Shown here: piece after piece, positions 8,883 to 17,589 of the stretch
Layout: each line of letters starts with the position of its first letter
How positions within the stretch are numbered: position 1 is the first letter of the stretch
Assembly (NCBI GenBank): GCA_017527205.1
Contig: JAFXQK010000036.1
Coordinates: 1-64,000, forward strand
Reading direction: 5' to 3'
Length of the DNA stretch: 64,000 nt
Source: Lachnospiraceae bacterium
GTDB taxonomy: Bacteria > Bacillota > Clostridia > Lachnospirales > Lachnospiraceae
Notes under the pieces: model-generated
Database searches by the model: none
Told to the model about the DNA's origin: nothing
Seen by the model: the letters and a program-made list of their open reading frames with translations, nothing else
Translations under genes and position numbers: made by a program

Positions 8883-10565
8883 TTGAAAAATACACGTTTA
8901 CCAGAAGAGTTTTCCTTTCCGCCGAAGGAGGATGGACCGCTGATCGAACCCAAGGGATTGCCGACGGAATCTGCTCCTGCGACGGAGTTTTCGAAAGTCG
9001 CAGAACCATCCATGGACATGCACAAGGAATTCGAAGGGAAAAGCGGCGGAGAGGAATCAGAGAAGGCGAAGGAGCATCGCCTCATTAAGCGCATGCTGCT
9101 GATGCCGATTGCGGCAACAACGGCAACGCTGGCCATCGTTTTTTCATCCTTTGGCTATGATCCACTCGGGGAGGATTTCCTGAATCAGGAATGGAGGATC
9201 GATGGCCCGAATGAGGAAGGACAGGACGGGCAGCAGGGTAAGGGCGAGGCGGATCCTCAAGGTCATGGGGAGGAGAACAACGTAAGGGACCAAGGGGTCG
9301 CAGGGTATCCCGGTGACCTTACGGGCGTCATCATTGACGTAACCTATGTCCCAACGGGAGAATCCTTTCGCCCGGCAGAGCTTGGCGAGGAAGGACTTGA
9401 GAAAGCTCGTGAATGGGTAGAGCTGCAGGGCGGCGACCCGGATACGATCACATATATATCCTCGGAAACAATTTCCACGGGGAAAACCTATAGCGATGAT
9501 CTTCAGTACGTCGGGGACGAAGACAATCCCGATGATTGGTTTATCTTTGGCGGAACCGTGGGGGAAGGGACACAGGAAATTGCCTATTTCCATGCATATG
9601 CAGGGAAGGAAGGTCAGGGACAGGCGCCTGACGTAAATCAGCTGGAAGGCTTCCCGATCTTAGTTGTCTTTGTGCCGACCGGAGAGAAATTCTATCCGAC
9701 GGAAACCGGAGAAAATGGCCTTGAAGAAGCAAGGGAATGGATCAGAAGCATTGGCGGAGATCCGGCTTCCATGGAATTTGTCTCTTTTAGACGAGATACA
9801 AAGTATGAGATCAATGATGGCGTGCTTTCGCAGATCCTCATGGATTTCGCTTATTATGAGGTCTATGAATATGCGGAAGGGGTAAGTGAAAATGGAGACG
9901 TATTCCCCGTGCTTTCGAATCTTGACCCGGACTTTGCAGGAAATTATTCCGGCGACGTCTACGGATCAGAGTATTTTATTCGAATCAAGGAAACGCAGGA
10001 TTCCGGGTTTGTCTACCTAAAGGCAGGGGAGGCATGGAGAGTGCAATATGACAATGCCGTGGAGACGACGGTTGACGGTGCCTGGTATGACGAAGCAACG
10101 AATACGTTAACGCTCTCCAATTTTGAGGCGAGCATGCTCGACGTGAACCTGATGGGCAATGGTTTTACCATACGGCTGATCGGGGACAACTATATTGATC
10201 TTCTGCAGGTTTGGGGCTTCCAGTATGGCGGAAGTCTGAAACTGACGGGTGATGGAAGCCTTGTGGTCAATGACCATTATGCAAGATCCGATGGCGGTCT
10301 TGTCATGATGGCTGAGGGAAGTGAGACCTGCCTAATGATTGCCGATGGCGTCGTTTTGGAATGCTATGGCAGCACGGCCTTTGTCATCTATCAAACGACC
10401 ATGGAGGATGCTTTCTACATTGGTTCGAATGAGGAATTATCAGGCGGTACGGAGGGCTATGACGGATGGAACTCTGAGCAGTTTGGATATGACGTACACA
10501 ATTATACAATTTTGGGAGGCGACGGACAGCCTGCATCGTACTTCCATGTTGCACCAAGGGATTAA
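8883..10565 (+). CDS. Membrane-anchored protein with a duplicated module and a beta-rich C-terminus
   Basis: About 560 aa and not a family I can name. A cytoplasmic N-terminus (about 70 residues) leads to one transmembrane segment (MPIAATTATLAIVFSSFG), a Gly/Gln/Glu linker, and two copies of a ~75-residue module. The copies share VPTGE.F.P, a GEEGLEKAREW or GENGLEEAREW helix, and GGDP. The last ~180 residues (TNTLTLSNFEASMLDVNL, LKLTGDGSLVVN) read as repeated beta strands, like carbohydrate-binding or beta-helix domains in Firmicutes surface proteins. The TTG start at 8883 is preceded by GGAGG at 6 nt. The next gene begins 3 nt after the stop. A surface role is inference. Confidence 0.7.
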   Translation: MKNTRLPEEFSFPPKEDGPLIEPKGLPTESAPATEFSKVAEPSMDMHKEFEGKSGGEESEKAKEHRLIKRMLLMPIAATTATLAIVFSSFGYDPLGEDFLNQEWRIDGPNEEGQDGQQGKGEADPQGHGEENNVRDQGVAGYPGDLTGVIIDVTYVPTGESFRPAELGEEGLEKAREWVELQGGDPDTITYISSETISTGKTYSDDLQYVGDEDNPDDWFIFGGTVGEGTQEIAYFHAYAGKEGQGQAPDVNQLEGFPILVVFVPTGEKFYPTETGENGLEEAREWIRSIGGDPASMEFVSFRRDTKYEINDGVLSQILMDFAYYEVYEYAEGVSENGDVFPVLSNLDPDFAGNYSGDVYGSEYFIRIKETQDSGFVYLKAGEAWRVQYDNAVETTVDGAWYDEATNTLTLSNFEASMLDVNLMGNGFTIRLIGDNYIDLLQVWGFQYGGSLKLTGDGSLVVNDHYARSDGGLVMMAEGSETCLMIADGVVLECYGSTAFVIYQTTMEDAFYIGSNEELSGGTEGYDGWNSEQFGYDVHNYTILGGDGQPASYFHVAPRD

Positions 10566-10568
10566 GAC

Positions 10569-11996
10569 ATGAAGACACAAGAACAATTTAAGTGGAGCGA
10601 TTTTCTCGGGAAGGTTGCCGTAATTGCCATTCCCGTGGCTCTTCAGAATCTGTTAACGACAACGGGATCCATGGTGGATACCATGATGATTGCCTCATTG
10701 GGGCAAACGGAGGTGGGCGCAGTCGGACTCTGCGCCCAGTTCTCGTCCTTGATGTTCAGCGGCTACTGGGGCTTTGTCGGCGGCGGCATGCTATTTATTT
10801 CCCAATATTGGGGAGCAAAGGATGAGGACGGCATCAATCGTTCCTATGGCCTGACGCTGACCTGCATGATGGCAGTTGCGCTCCTGTTTTGCACGCTGGG
10901 AACGGTATTTCCGGAGGAGGTCATGCGCCTCTACACGGACAAGGAGTCCATCCAAAGGATTGGCGTGGAATACTTAAAAATTGCAGGATTTTCCTATCCG
11001 CTGATGGTCTTTTCGATGGCAATGGCGGTCATGCTAAGATGTACGGAACGAGTAAGGCTTCCACTCTATGGCTCAGCCTTTTCCGTAGTGGTCAACGTTG
11101 CGCTGAACTGGGTGCTGATTTTTGGACATCTTGGCTTTCCGGCATTGGGCGTTCGCGGTGCGGCACTTGCCACCGTCATCGCACAGTTTTCCGGTATTTT
11201 AGTGATCATGGGACTGGCTAAGGCCGCCAGGCATCCCTATTTGTTTGCGGTGCGGCGGCATTTTCATTGGGACGGGAAGCTCATCGCAGCCTATTTCAAG
11301 AAGTGTTTTCCGATTCTCATGAATGAGATCTTAATTGGCGTTGGCAACATGATGATCAACGTTGTCCTTGGGAGACAGCCGGAGGAGGCCATCGCGGCCC
11401 TGGCAGTTTTCCGAACGTTGGAGGGACTAGTCATCGGGTTCTTTGCAGGCTTCTCCAATGCCTCCTCCATCCTGGTCGGCAAGGAGGTTGGCGCAGGAAA
11501 TCTTCAGACGGCCTATTTCAGGGCGTGGCGACTGGTGTACCTATGTCAGCTCTCCATAGGAATCGTTGGACTTTTGCTGATCGGCTTACATACGCCGATC
11601 TTAGGACTCATGGGTATGCGCGGAAGAAGCTTCGAGATTGCCTTTGGACTTGTCTGCATCTATGCCGTGGCAGCCTTCATTCGTATGGGCAACTGGGTGC
11701 AGAACGATACCTACCGCGCTGCGGGCGATGCGGTATATGGAACGGTGCTGGAGATTGTTTTCATGTGGATCATGGTGATTCCGCTTGTCTGGTGCTCTGG
11801 CATGGTATGGCATCTGCCAACGCTTGTGGTCTTTGCGTTTTGCTATGCAGATGAACCCATTCGCTATATTTTGATGCAAATTCACCTGTTCCGCGGAACC
11901 TGGATCAAGCCTGTGACGCCGGAGGGGCAGGCAGCGCTGGAGGAATTTCGTGAGATGCTCGGTAAGAAAGACACAAGTCTTTGCGTGAAAAGATAA
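10569..11996 (+). CDS. MATE-family multidrug/toxin efflux transporter
   Basis: A 475-aa integral membrane protein with about twelve hydrophobic segments and MATE/NorM features: an N-terminal IPVALQNLLTTTGSMVDTMMI with VGAVGLCAQF, and the matching second half beginning FPILMNEILIGVGNMMINVVLG. Length and twofold symmetry suit a sodium- or proton-coupled exporter of cationic compounds. It starts 3 nt after the preceding gene. No substrate is indicated by context. Confidence 0.92.
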   Translation: MKTQEQFKWSDFLGKVAVIAIPVALQNLLTTTGSMVDTMMIASLGQTEVGAVGLCAQFSSLMFSGYWGFVGGGMLFISQYWGAKDEDGINRSYGLTLTCMMAVALLFCTLGTVFPEEVMRLYTDKESIQRIGVEYLKIAGFSYPLMVFSMAMAVMLRCTERVRLPLYGSAFSVVVNVALNWVLIFGHLGFPALGVRGAALATVIAQFSGILVIMGLAKAARHPYLFAVRRHFHWDGKLIAAYFKKCFPILMNEILIGVGNMMINVVLGRQPEEAIAALAVFRTLEGLVIGFFAGFSNASSILVGKEVGAGNLQTAYFRAWRLVYLCQLSIGIVGLLLIGLHTPILGLMGMRGRSFEIAFGLVCIYAVAAFIRMGNWVQNDTYRAAGDAVYGTVLEIVFMWIMVIPLVWCSGMVWHLPTLVVFAFCYADEPIRYILMQIHLFRGTWIKPVTPEGQAALEEFREMLGKKDTSLCVKR

Positions 11997-12031
11997 GATG
12001 ACATTCGCACGGAACGTAAGAGGGAAAAAAG

Positions 12032-12271
12032 ATGGGTAAAGTAGAATCGATCGTTGTCTGTAGTATCGTGTTTATTGTGGCAGGGTTTCTTGCCTATATC
12101 GTGGAATCCATTTGGTTTCGCCATGTCGGGCGCATCGGAAGCTATGAATCTCTCTGGGAATATTTTCGAAAGATCGATCAGAAAAACGGCAACTTTACGG
12201 CGATCGTCTGGGCCGTGCTCTGGATCCTTTTGATGATCCTTGGTTGTCTTGGCGTTTATGCGTTGTCATAA
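12032..12271 (+). CDS. Small two-helix membrane protein, function unknown
   Basis: A 79-aa protein with two predicted transmembrane helices (VESIVVCSIVFIVAGFLAYIV near the start, and AIVWAVLWILLMILGCLGVYAL at the end) joined by a ~30-residue charged loop. AAGAGGGAAAAAAG lies upstream of the ATG. It is in the same direction as the MATE gene and 35 nt downstream. I do not recognise a family. Confidence 0.6.
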   Translation: MGKVESIVVCSIVFIVAGFLAYIVESIWFRHVGRIGSYESLWEYFRKIDQKNGNFTAIVWAVLWILLMILGCLGVYALS

Positions 12272-12361
12272 CGTGACTTAGCATAAGTTAGTGTGTCAGA
12301 CATGCAAGGCAGGGAAAGCATACGTGTCTGAAACGATAGGCAGTGATGACGGTTAGGAACA

Positions 12362-13726
12362 ATGGAGAACAGAAAAATAAGCATGGAAAATATAGTTTTG
12401 ATCGGCATGCCTGGAGCTGGAAAAAGTACGGTGGGCGTTGTTCTTGCAAAGCGCCTGGGCTATCAATTTTTGGATTCTGATCTGGTCATTCAGGAGCATT
12501 ACGGAAAGCTGCTTCAGGAATTGATCGAAGAATATGGCGTGGAGGGCTTTTGGGACGTTGAGGATGAAATCAATGCCTCAATCAAGCGCAAAAAGACCGT
12601 GATTGCCACGGGGGGCAGCGCTGTGTATGGCAAGAACGCCATGGAGCATTTTCGGAAAACGGCGACGATCATTTATTTGCAGCTCCCCTATGCAGAGATT
12701 GAGGAGCGCGTGGGGGATCTGCAAACCCGCGGCGTCACCGTGCGCCCTGGGCAGAATTTGTGGGAGCTTTATCAGGAACGGTTGCCACTGTATGAACGAT
12801 ATGCAGATATGACCATTGATTGCTATGGTAAGTCCCTGCGTGAGATCGTCGTGGAAATCTGCGAGCAGCTACAGGAAGACGAGGCATTAAAGAAAAGCGC
12901 AAGGTCACGTGGCAGACAGGCAAAGACGAAGAAGCCCTGCGTGGAAGTTCAACAAGAAGGCTTTGATGAGAAAAGCCTGCGCATGCAACGGGAACCCTTG
13001 AAGGATAAGGACATTCGCGAGCCTCTGTTCTCTTTTTTAGAGGAGTATTATGGAAAGATGCGCATCATCGAGGAGAAAACCATGGGAAGATCCCGTGCGG
13101 ACGTGGTGATGGTCTTACCGGATGCGCTTTATGGCATTGAGATCAAGAGTGACGCGGATACCTATGTCAGACTCGCGGACCAGATCAAGGATTATGATCG
13201 CTATTTTGATTATAATATCGTTGTTGTGGGAACCAGTCATGGAGAGCACGTACCGGAGCACGTGCCGGCGTATTGGGGCATTATCACGGTCGAGATCGTG
13301 GACGGCAGGTTTGATTTTTACGTGCTTCGAAAACCGCTTCCTAACCCCAAGGTGAAATGGAAAAAGAAGCTGGAGCTTTTGTGGAGGCCAGAACTGGCGC
13401 AGCTGCAGGAATGGAACGAGATGCCAAAGTATAAGCAGCTTAGCAAGGCGAAGCTCTTTGACAAAATCTTAGAGCGCGTTCCGGAAAAAATTTCAGAAGA
13501 GCTTTTACGGGCACAGGTCAGCGAGCTTTTGTTTGAACGGGATTATTCCAAGGTACAGGAGGTTCTTGCGGAGTATCGCAAGGGCGAATTAGAAAAACAG
13601 ATCGATAAGGAAACTGATCCCGAAGAGCGAAAGCGCCTGATGGACGAGCTGAAACAAAGACAGAAAATAGCAAAGCAAAATCTAGGCACAAGACCTCGCA
13701 GACGCCGCAGACGGAAGGGGATTTAG
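12362..13726 (+). CDS. Shikimate kinase fused to a PD-(D/E)XK nuclease-like domain
   Basis: A 454-aa fusion. Residues ~1-175 form a complete shikimate kinase: Walker A GMPGAGKST (15-23), the shikimate-binding FLDSD, ATGGSAVY, and the lid TVRPGQNLWELYQERLPLY. It would phosphorylate shikimate in chorismate synthesis. A Lys/Arg linker follows, then a ~120-residue domain with RADVVMV (Asp247), GIEIKSDAD (Glu260, Lys262) and QIKDYDRYFDYNIVVVG, the D-x(n)-E-x-K pattern of PD-(D/E)XK proteins (sce7726-like). A basic C-terminal tail ends in RPRRRRRRKG. Typical shikimate kinases have ~170 residues. There is no frameshift or stop at the junction. No other shikimate gene is nearby. Confidence 0.82.
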   Translation: MENRKISMENIVLIGMPGAGKSTVGVVLAKRLGYQFLDSDLVIQEHYGKLLQELIEEYGVEGFWDVEDEINASIKRKKTVIATGGSAVYGKNAMEHFRKTATIIYLQLPYAEIEERVGDLQTRGVTVRPGQNLWELYQERLPLYERYADMTIDCYGKSLREIVVEICEQLQEDEALKKSARSRGRQAKTKKPCVEVQQEGFDEKSLRMQREPLKDKDIREPLFSFLEEYYGKMRIIEEKTMGRSRADVVMVLPDALYGIEIKSDADTYVRLADQIKDYDRYFDYNIVVVGTSHGEHVPEHVPAYWGIITVEIVDGRFDFYVLRKPLPNPKVKWKKKLELLWRPELAQLQEWNEMPKYKQLSKAKLFDKILERVPEKISEELLRAQVSELLFERDYSKVQEVLAEYRKGELEKQIDKETDPEERKRLMDELKQRQKIAKQNLGTRPRRRRRRKGI

Positions 13727-13749
13727 GACAAAGAGAGGAGAAAAAGGCT

Positions 13750-14181
13750 ATGAAAAAAGGATTATCTGGCATTGCGGAAATTTTATTTGGACTAGTTTTT
13801 GTTGTTGCAGGCATTGTGGTGATTTACTTTGGTATCAACAGATTAATGAAACTGGAAGCCGGAAAATATGCAGAAACGCAGGCGAGGATCACCCATATTG
13901 AGACCACGACGGTTTCGGATGAGGACGGCATTCATGAACAACATGATATTACCGTTGAGTATCAGGTGGACGGGAAGAAATATGTATCGCACCTTGGTGA
14001 AAACCCACGCGAATTTTATGAAGGAATGGAATTGACAGTGCTTTACGAAATAGAAAAGCCTACGGAAGTAATCCTGCCGGTTAAGACGAGCTCTTATATC
14101 ATGATTGCGATGGGCGCAGTCGCAGTGATCTGCGGGGGTGTTGTTATTCTGAGAAAGGTTTTGGGTAGATCAGCCGCATAA
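13750..14181 (+). CDS. DUF3592-like membrane protein
   Basis: 143 aa. Two terminal transmembrane helices (LFGLVFVVAGIVVIYFG and IMIAMGAVAVICGGVVIL) flank an extracytoplasmic beta domain (ETQARITHIETTTV, YQVDGKKY, YEGMELTVLYEIEKP) that matches the layout of DUF3592 proteins. Function is unknown for the family. GAGGAGAAAAAGGCT precedes the ATG. Confidence 0.68.
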   Translation: MKKGLSGIAEILFGLVFVVAGIVVIYFGINRLMKLEAGKYAETQARITHIETTTVSDEDGIHEQHDITVEYQVDGKKYVSHLGENPREFYEGMELTVLYEIEKPTEVILPVKTSSYIMIAMGAVAVICGGVVILRKVLGRSAA

Positions 14182-14202
14182 GATCGGTGACGGGAGGCCT
14201 GT

Positions 14203-14637
14203 ATGGAATTTGCAATTATTTTAATTATTGTTATTATCTTTGCCAGTGTGATGACGGGAAATCTGGGATATGTTCTTTTTGGCATGTCCGGTCTTTTGCT
14301 GCTAACGGCAGGCTTTATGGTTGTTATTTTTGCACCATGCTGCATAGTGCTGTTATTGTCAAAGTGGAAGGAAGCAAAGTTTGTCGGGATTGACCTGCCC
14401 ACGGAAAAGGCGAGATTCAAGGTGGCCTTTTATCTGGTGGATGGTGAGGAGATCCCTTGCCTCTTTCCCGAGGAGGGAGTTTTCCGTGACAGATTTTATC
14501 AGGAGGACAAGACCTACCATGTCCTTTGGAACCGAAGGCTGGGGAGAGTATTTGACCGTTTCTCCGTCGCAACCTGTATCTTGGGGTTGTTCTTTGGAAT
14601 CATTCTGGGCTCGGTCATGCTTGCCATGTACTATTAA
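14203..14637 (+). CDS. Membrane protein, function unknown
   Basis: 144 aa. Two N-terminal hydrophobic helices (IILIIVIIFASVM and LLLLTAGFMVVIFAPCCIVLLL), a central soluble stretch of about 60 residues (KARFKVAFYLVDGEEIPCLFP) and a C-terminal helix (CILGLFFGIILGSVMLAMYY). The middle part is topologically like the preceding DUF3592-like protein, so the pair may be distant paralogues. CGGGAGGCC precedes the ATG. Confidence 0.6.
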   Translation: MEFAIILIIVIIFASVMTGNLGYVLFGMSGLLLLTAGFMVVIFAPCCIVLLLSKWKEAKFVGIDLPTEKARFKVAFYLVDGEEIPCLFPEEGVFRDRFYQEDKTYHVLWNRRLGRVFDRFSVATCILGLFFGIILGSVMLAMYY

Positions 14638-14750
14638 TATGGAGTTATATGGCTTTTTAAAACGGTTGTGTAAACAGAAAATGGTTGAGTAAACAGGTAA
14701 CAAATGATCTTACAAACGGAAAGAGATCACTTGCATAAGGAGGAAAAAGC

Positions 14751-15239
14751 ATGAAGAAACAAGAGAGAACCATAGGACTTATCATGGCGGTCATCATGTC
14801 CATCGCCATGGGTATTATTGCAGCAGTTGTCATTCATAATGACCCGAAAGCACAGACGCCGCCGTTTCCGATCTTTTGCCTGATCAATGTCGTGGAATCC
14901 GTTATCGTTGGTTTGTTGGTTGCACTGTTCATTCCTCTGGGAAAGATCGGCCAAGCACTTTGCAGGAAGGCAAAGGCCATGCCGCCTTCCTTAAAATTTA
15001 ATCTGTTGAATTCCATTCCTTTGGCGCTTGGGAATGCCTTGATCGTGAGCACGGTCGTGAGTTTTATCAATGTTGCACAGGCGCATGCAAAGATCCCGGC
15101 AGAGCAGGCACCGCCGCTCTTTGCCATGTGGTTTGGAAGCTGGGCGCCGCTGCTTCTTCCTACGACTGTGATCGGCTATGTTCTGGCGATTTTGGTTTCC
15201 CCCATCGTTGTAAAAATGGTGATGAAGCCCAAACATTAA
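14751..15239 (+). CDS. Integral membrane protein, function unknown
   Basis: 162 aa with four predicted helices (LIMAVIMSIAMGIIAAVVI, INVVESVIVGLLVALFIPLG, NALIVSTVVSFINVAQA and LLPTTVIGYVLAILVSPIVVKMV). It resembles DUF2798-type small membrane proteins in layout, but I would not assign it firmly. AAGGAGG lies 8 nt upstream of the ATG. In the 110-nt gap before it there is a short direct repeat of GGTTG.GTAAACAG and no clear promoter. Confidence 0.6.
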   Translation: MKKQERTIGLIMAVIMSIAMGIIAAVVIHNDPKAQTPPFPIFCLINVVESVIVGLLVALFIPLGKIGQALCRKAKAMPPSLKFNLLNSIPLALGNALIVSTVVSFINVAQAHAKIPAEQAPPLFAMWFGSWAPLLLPTTVIGYVLAILVSPIVVKMVMKPKH

Positions 15240-15267
15240 AAGGAAATGCAGTTGGAGCTGTGATAGT

Positions 15268-15505
15268 AAGCCAGAGAAGGGGAAGTAGGCCTGAGAAGGA
15301 AAGCAGTCCTGGAAGGAAAGCCAGGGAGAAAAAGAAGCCCTGGAAGTAAAGTCCTGGTGGGTAAGGCAGGGAGGAAAAGAAGCCCCGGAAGGAAAGCCTA
15401 GCTGGGTAAGGCAGGGAGGAAAAGGAGCTCCGGAAGGAAAGCCTAGCTGGGTAAGGCAGGGAGGAAAAGGAGCCCAGGAAGGTAAGTAAGGGAAGGAAAA
15501 TGCTT
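15268..15505. repeat. Degenerate ~45-bp tandem repeat, purine-rich
   Basis: Units such as GGGTAAGGCAGGGAGGAAAA followed by GGAGC(C/T)CCGGAAGGAAAGCCTAGCT repeat with a 45-bp period. The last three are nearly identical and the earlier ones decayed. The plus strand is strongly purine-rich. The period is a multiple of three, so a minus-strand frame reads as a 15-residue repeat, but no ribosome site or family supports translation. It fills the 280-bp gap between two genes. Confidence 0.8.
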
Positions 15506-15519
15506 GGAAGAGCCTGAGC

Positions 15520-16968
15520 ATGGGAGAAAATCATGAAAGGAATACGGAGATCATGATATTTATGGATTTTATGGGATGTATGGGGAGAGGCGGCCGCATC
15601 GGGAAGAAGGCAAGAAAAACCATGTTTGCTGCCTTGGCAGGAACAATCGCTTTGTCCATGGCTGGATGCAATGGAGTAGACACGGCTTCAACGAAGCAGC
15701 CAATGGATGTGACAGTTGACGCAACGCAAAGTGCAGATGGGGAGGCAATGAATATGAGTAGTGGATTTATGGAGGAGAGCACGGAGAAAAAGCCGCAGGA
15801 GACGACAACACCGGAGCCTACGCCAAGTGCGGAGGAAATCTATGCGGAGATGGTGGAGCACTCTCTCATGTACGAGGGAAACTATGCAAGGATCCAGAAG
15901 GTGCTGGAAAAGCTTCGCGCAGGAGAGACAATTACTCTCGGCATCCTCGGCGGTTCCGTGACGGAGGGCGCTGGCGCAGGAAGCAATGATAAGGGATATG
16001 CTTATCAGTTTGTCGATGCCCTGGCGGAAGCCTATGCTGCAAATGGAAGGGATCAGATTAAGTATGTGAATGCAGGGCTTTCCGGAACGCCGTCCGTATT
16101 GGGCTTGATGCGTTATCAGCAGGATATTGTTGCTCCCTTAGGAGAGGATCCCGATCTTCTGATCCTTGAGTTTGCCGTGAATGACTGGCAGGAGGCGACG
16201 AATGGCAGGGCATACGAGAGCATGGTCTATGAGGCGCTTTCAGCAAAGGAGGATGCTGCCGTGATTTGCCTTTGCTCTGTCGCAAAGACGGGGTGGAATA
16301 CGCAGGAGAGTTATCTAACGATTGCAAAGCATTACCAGATTCCGATTGTCAGCTTAAAGAAGGCCGTGTTTACGCCAAAGAACGAGATGCGTGTACCCGC
16401 GGCACAGTATTTCATGGATGATTATCATCCGAAGTACTTTGGCCATCAGCTCACAAAGGACTGCCTGATGAATCTCTTTGCCAAGGCCGATGAGGCAGAG
16501 ACCGCAGCACCTGCAGAGATTCCTGCGGAGGCAGTCAAGGGGCGTGATTTTACGGGCCTTGTTCAGGTGGACTCCAAGAATCCGGTCAAGGGTATGAAGA
16601 CGGGAAGCTTTTGCGAAACGGATGAAAAGATCGTTACCGAGTATTTTACGAAGGCGGCAGCCTTCCCCAACAATTTCTATCATCCGGCGGGGTCTACAAA
16701 CGTGCCGTTTAGCATGAAGGTGAATTGTAAGAAGATCATCGTGAATTTCAAGACCGCGAATGACAAGACCTTTGGCAAGGCTGATTTTTATATTGATGGA
16801 AAGATTGTTTCAATGGCGGATGGATATAGCGGTGGCGGTTGGAATAACTGTAACGTTTTGCTGGTGCTGGATGAGAAGGAAGCGGCAACTCATACGCTGG
16901 AAGTGAAAATGGCAGAGGACAGCTTAGACAAAGCCTTCACAATCTTCTCTATTAGCTATGCAGAATAA
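15520..16968 (+). CDS. SGNH/GDSL-type hydrolase lipoprotein
   Basis: About 482 aa. A signal peptide ends in a lipobox (IALSMAGC), and a Thr/Glu/Pro-rich linker follows. The catalytic domain shows ILGGSVTEGAGAG (block I Ser), a Gly in NAGLSGTPS, FAVNDWQ (block III Asn-Asp), and DDYHPKYFGHQ (block V Asp-x-x-His). That is the full SGNH set. A C-terminal ~130-residue beta domain may bind carbohydrate. It probably de-acylates polysaccharide or cell-wall material outside the cell. The start is uncertain, with in-frame ATGs at 15520, 15553, 15562 and 15571. The gene 3' end runs into a 21-bp tandem repeat. Confidence 0.8.
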   Translation: MGENHERNTEIMIFMDFMGCMGRGGRIGKKARKTMFAALAGTIALSMAGCNGVDTASTKQPMDVTVDATQSADGEAMNMSSGFMEESTEKKPQETTTPEPTPSAEEIYAEMVEHSLMYEGNYARIQKVLEKLRAGETITLGILGGSVTEGAGAGSNDKGYAYQFVDALAEAYAANGRDQIKYVNAGLSGTPSVLGLMRYQQDIVAPLGEDPDLLILEFAVNDWQEATNGRAYESMVYEALSAKEDAAVICLCSVAKTGWNTQESYLTIAKHYQIPIVSLKKAVFTPKNEMRVPAAQYFMDDYHPKYFGHQLTKDCLMNLFAKADEAETAAPAEIPAEAVKGRDFTGLVQVDSKNPVKGMKTGSFCETDEKIVTEYFTKAAAFPNNFYHPAGSTNVPFSMKVNCKKIIVNFKTANDKTFGKADFYIDGKIVSMADGYSGGGWNNCNVLLVLDEKEAATHTLEVKMAEDSLDKAFTIFSISYAE

Positions 16969-17055
16969 TTGTATGGAATAGCAGAATAGATATATGGAAT
17001 AGCAGAATAGTTATACGAAATGGCAGAATAGTTATACGGAATAGTTATACAGAAT
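16958..17055. repeat. 21-bp tandem repeat anchored in the 3' end of the SGNH gene
   Basis: Copies of GCAGAATAG.TATA.GGAAT repeat with a 21-bp period, about four times. The first copy includes the last codons and stop of the hydrolase gene (GCAGAATAATTG). The repeat therefore appears to have grown from the gene end. Confidence 0.75.
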
Positions 17056-17091
17056 AAATCGCAAGTCAAAACATATGTAGTTGTATTAGAC

Positions 17092-17125
17092 AGACCCGTT
17101 TCATGAATGTGAGACGGGTCTTTTT
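17092..17125 (+). terminator. Intrinsic terminator after the SGNH hydrolase
   Basis: AGACCCGTTTCA pairs with TGAGACGGGTCT (one internal mismatch) and runs straight into TTTTT. It is about 125 nt past the stop codon. Confidence 0.88.
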
Positions 17126-17138
17126 ATGTATGGGTACC

Positions 17139-17400
17139 TCGGAAACACTGTCCCGTATACAAAAAAGCATTCTAGACAGTAATAATTTTCTTGACGATAC
17201 TGTCCCGTTTGTAAAATTTCATCCAGACAGTTGAAAATGTCAAAGTTTCACTGCCTGAATTGCAAGCATCAAAAGTAGCCAGTCGCAAATCACTGTCTAT
17301 TTGCCCAGAATACGAATCGGACAGTGAATGACGGATTTTTTTCACTGTCTGAAAACATATATCGAGAACGGGACAGTAAAGACACTGTTCAAAGACAAAA
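17139..17400 (+). repeat. Family 2 ACTGTC/GACAGT-rich repeat, copy A
   Basis: A ~260-bp non-coding element that begins TCGGAAACACTGTCCCGT just after the terminator. It holds about nine ACTGTC or GACAGT hexamers in alternating orientation. A diverged copy aligns along its length in the reverse orientation at 54812-55089, sharing the opening block, CCAGACAGTT/TCAGACAGTT, AGCCAGT..CAAATCACTGT, GACAGTGAA, TTTCACTGT and GACAGTAAAGACA. The remaining gap to the PadR gene (17400-17580) is AT-rich with repeated ATATTATACGA-like words and likely contains its promoter. Confidence 0.82.
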
Positions 17401-17589
17401 ATACGAATTGGGACAGTATAGGCCAGATAACTATCTGAAAAATCTGGAAAATTGTTAAAATAATTATTGACAAACAATATTATACGATGTATAGTATCAA
17501 TAACGAACAATAATATACGACATATAATATTGTTTCTTAACAAATACTATTTGGTAAGATTGTTTCATAAGAAAGCAAGGGGTGATAAC

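Noticed and set aside
15160..15534. Minus-strand open frame with a 15-residue repeat
   Set aside because: It exists because the DNA repeat period is a multiple of three. It overlaps the end of a real plus-strand gene, lacks a ribosome site, and resembles no protein.
17172..17543. Minus-strand 123-aa frame over the family 2 element
   Set aside because: The reverse copy at 54.8-55.1 kb has no matching frame; the composition is AT-driven.
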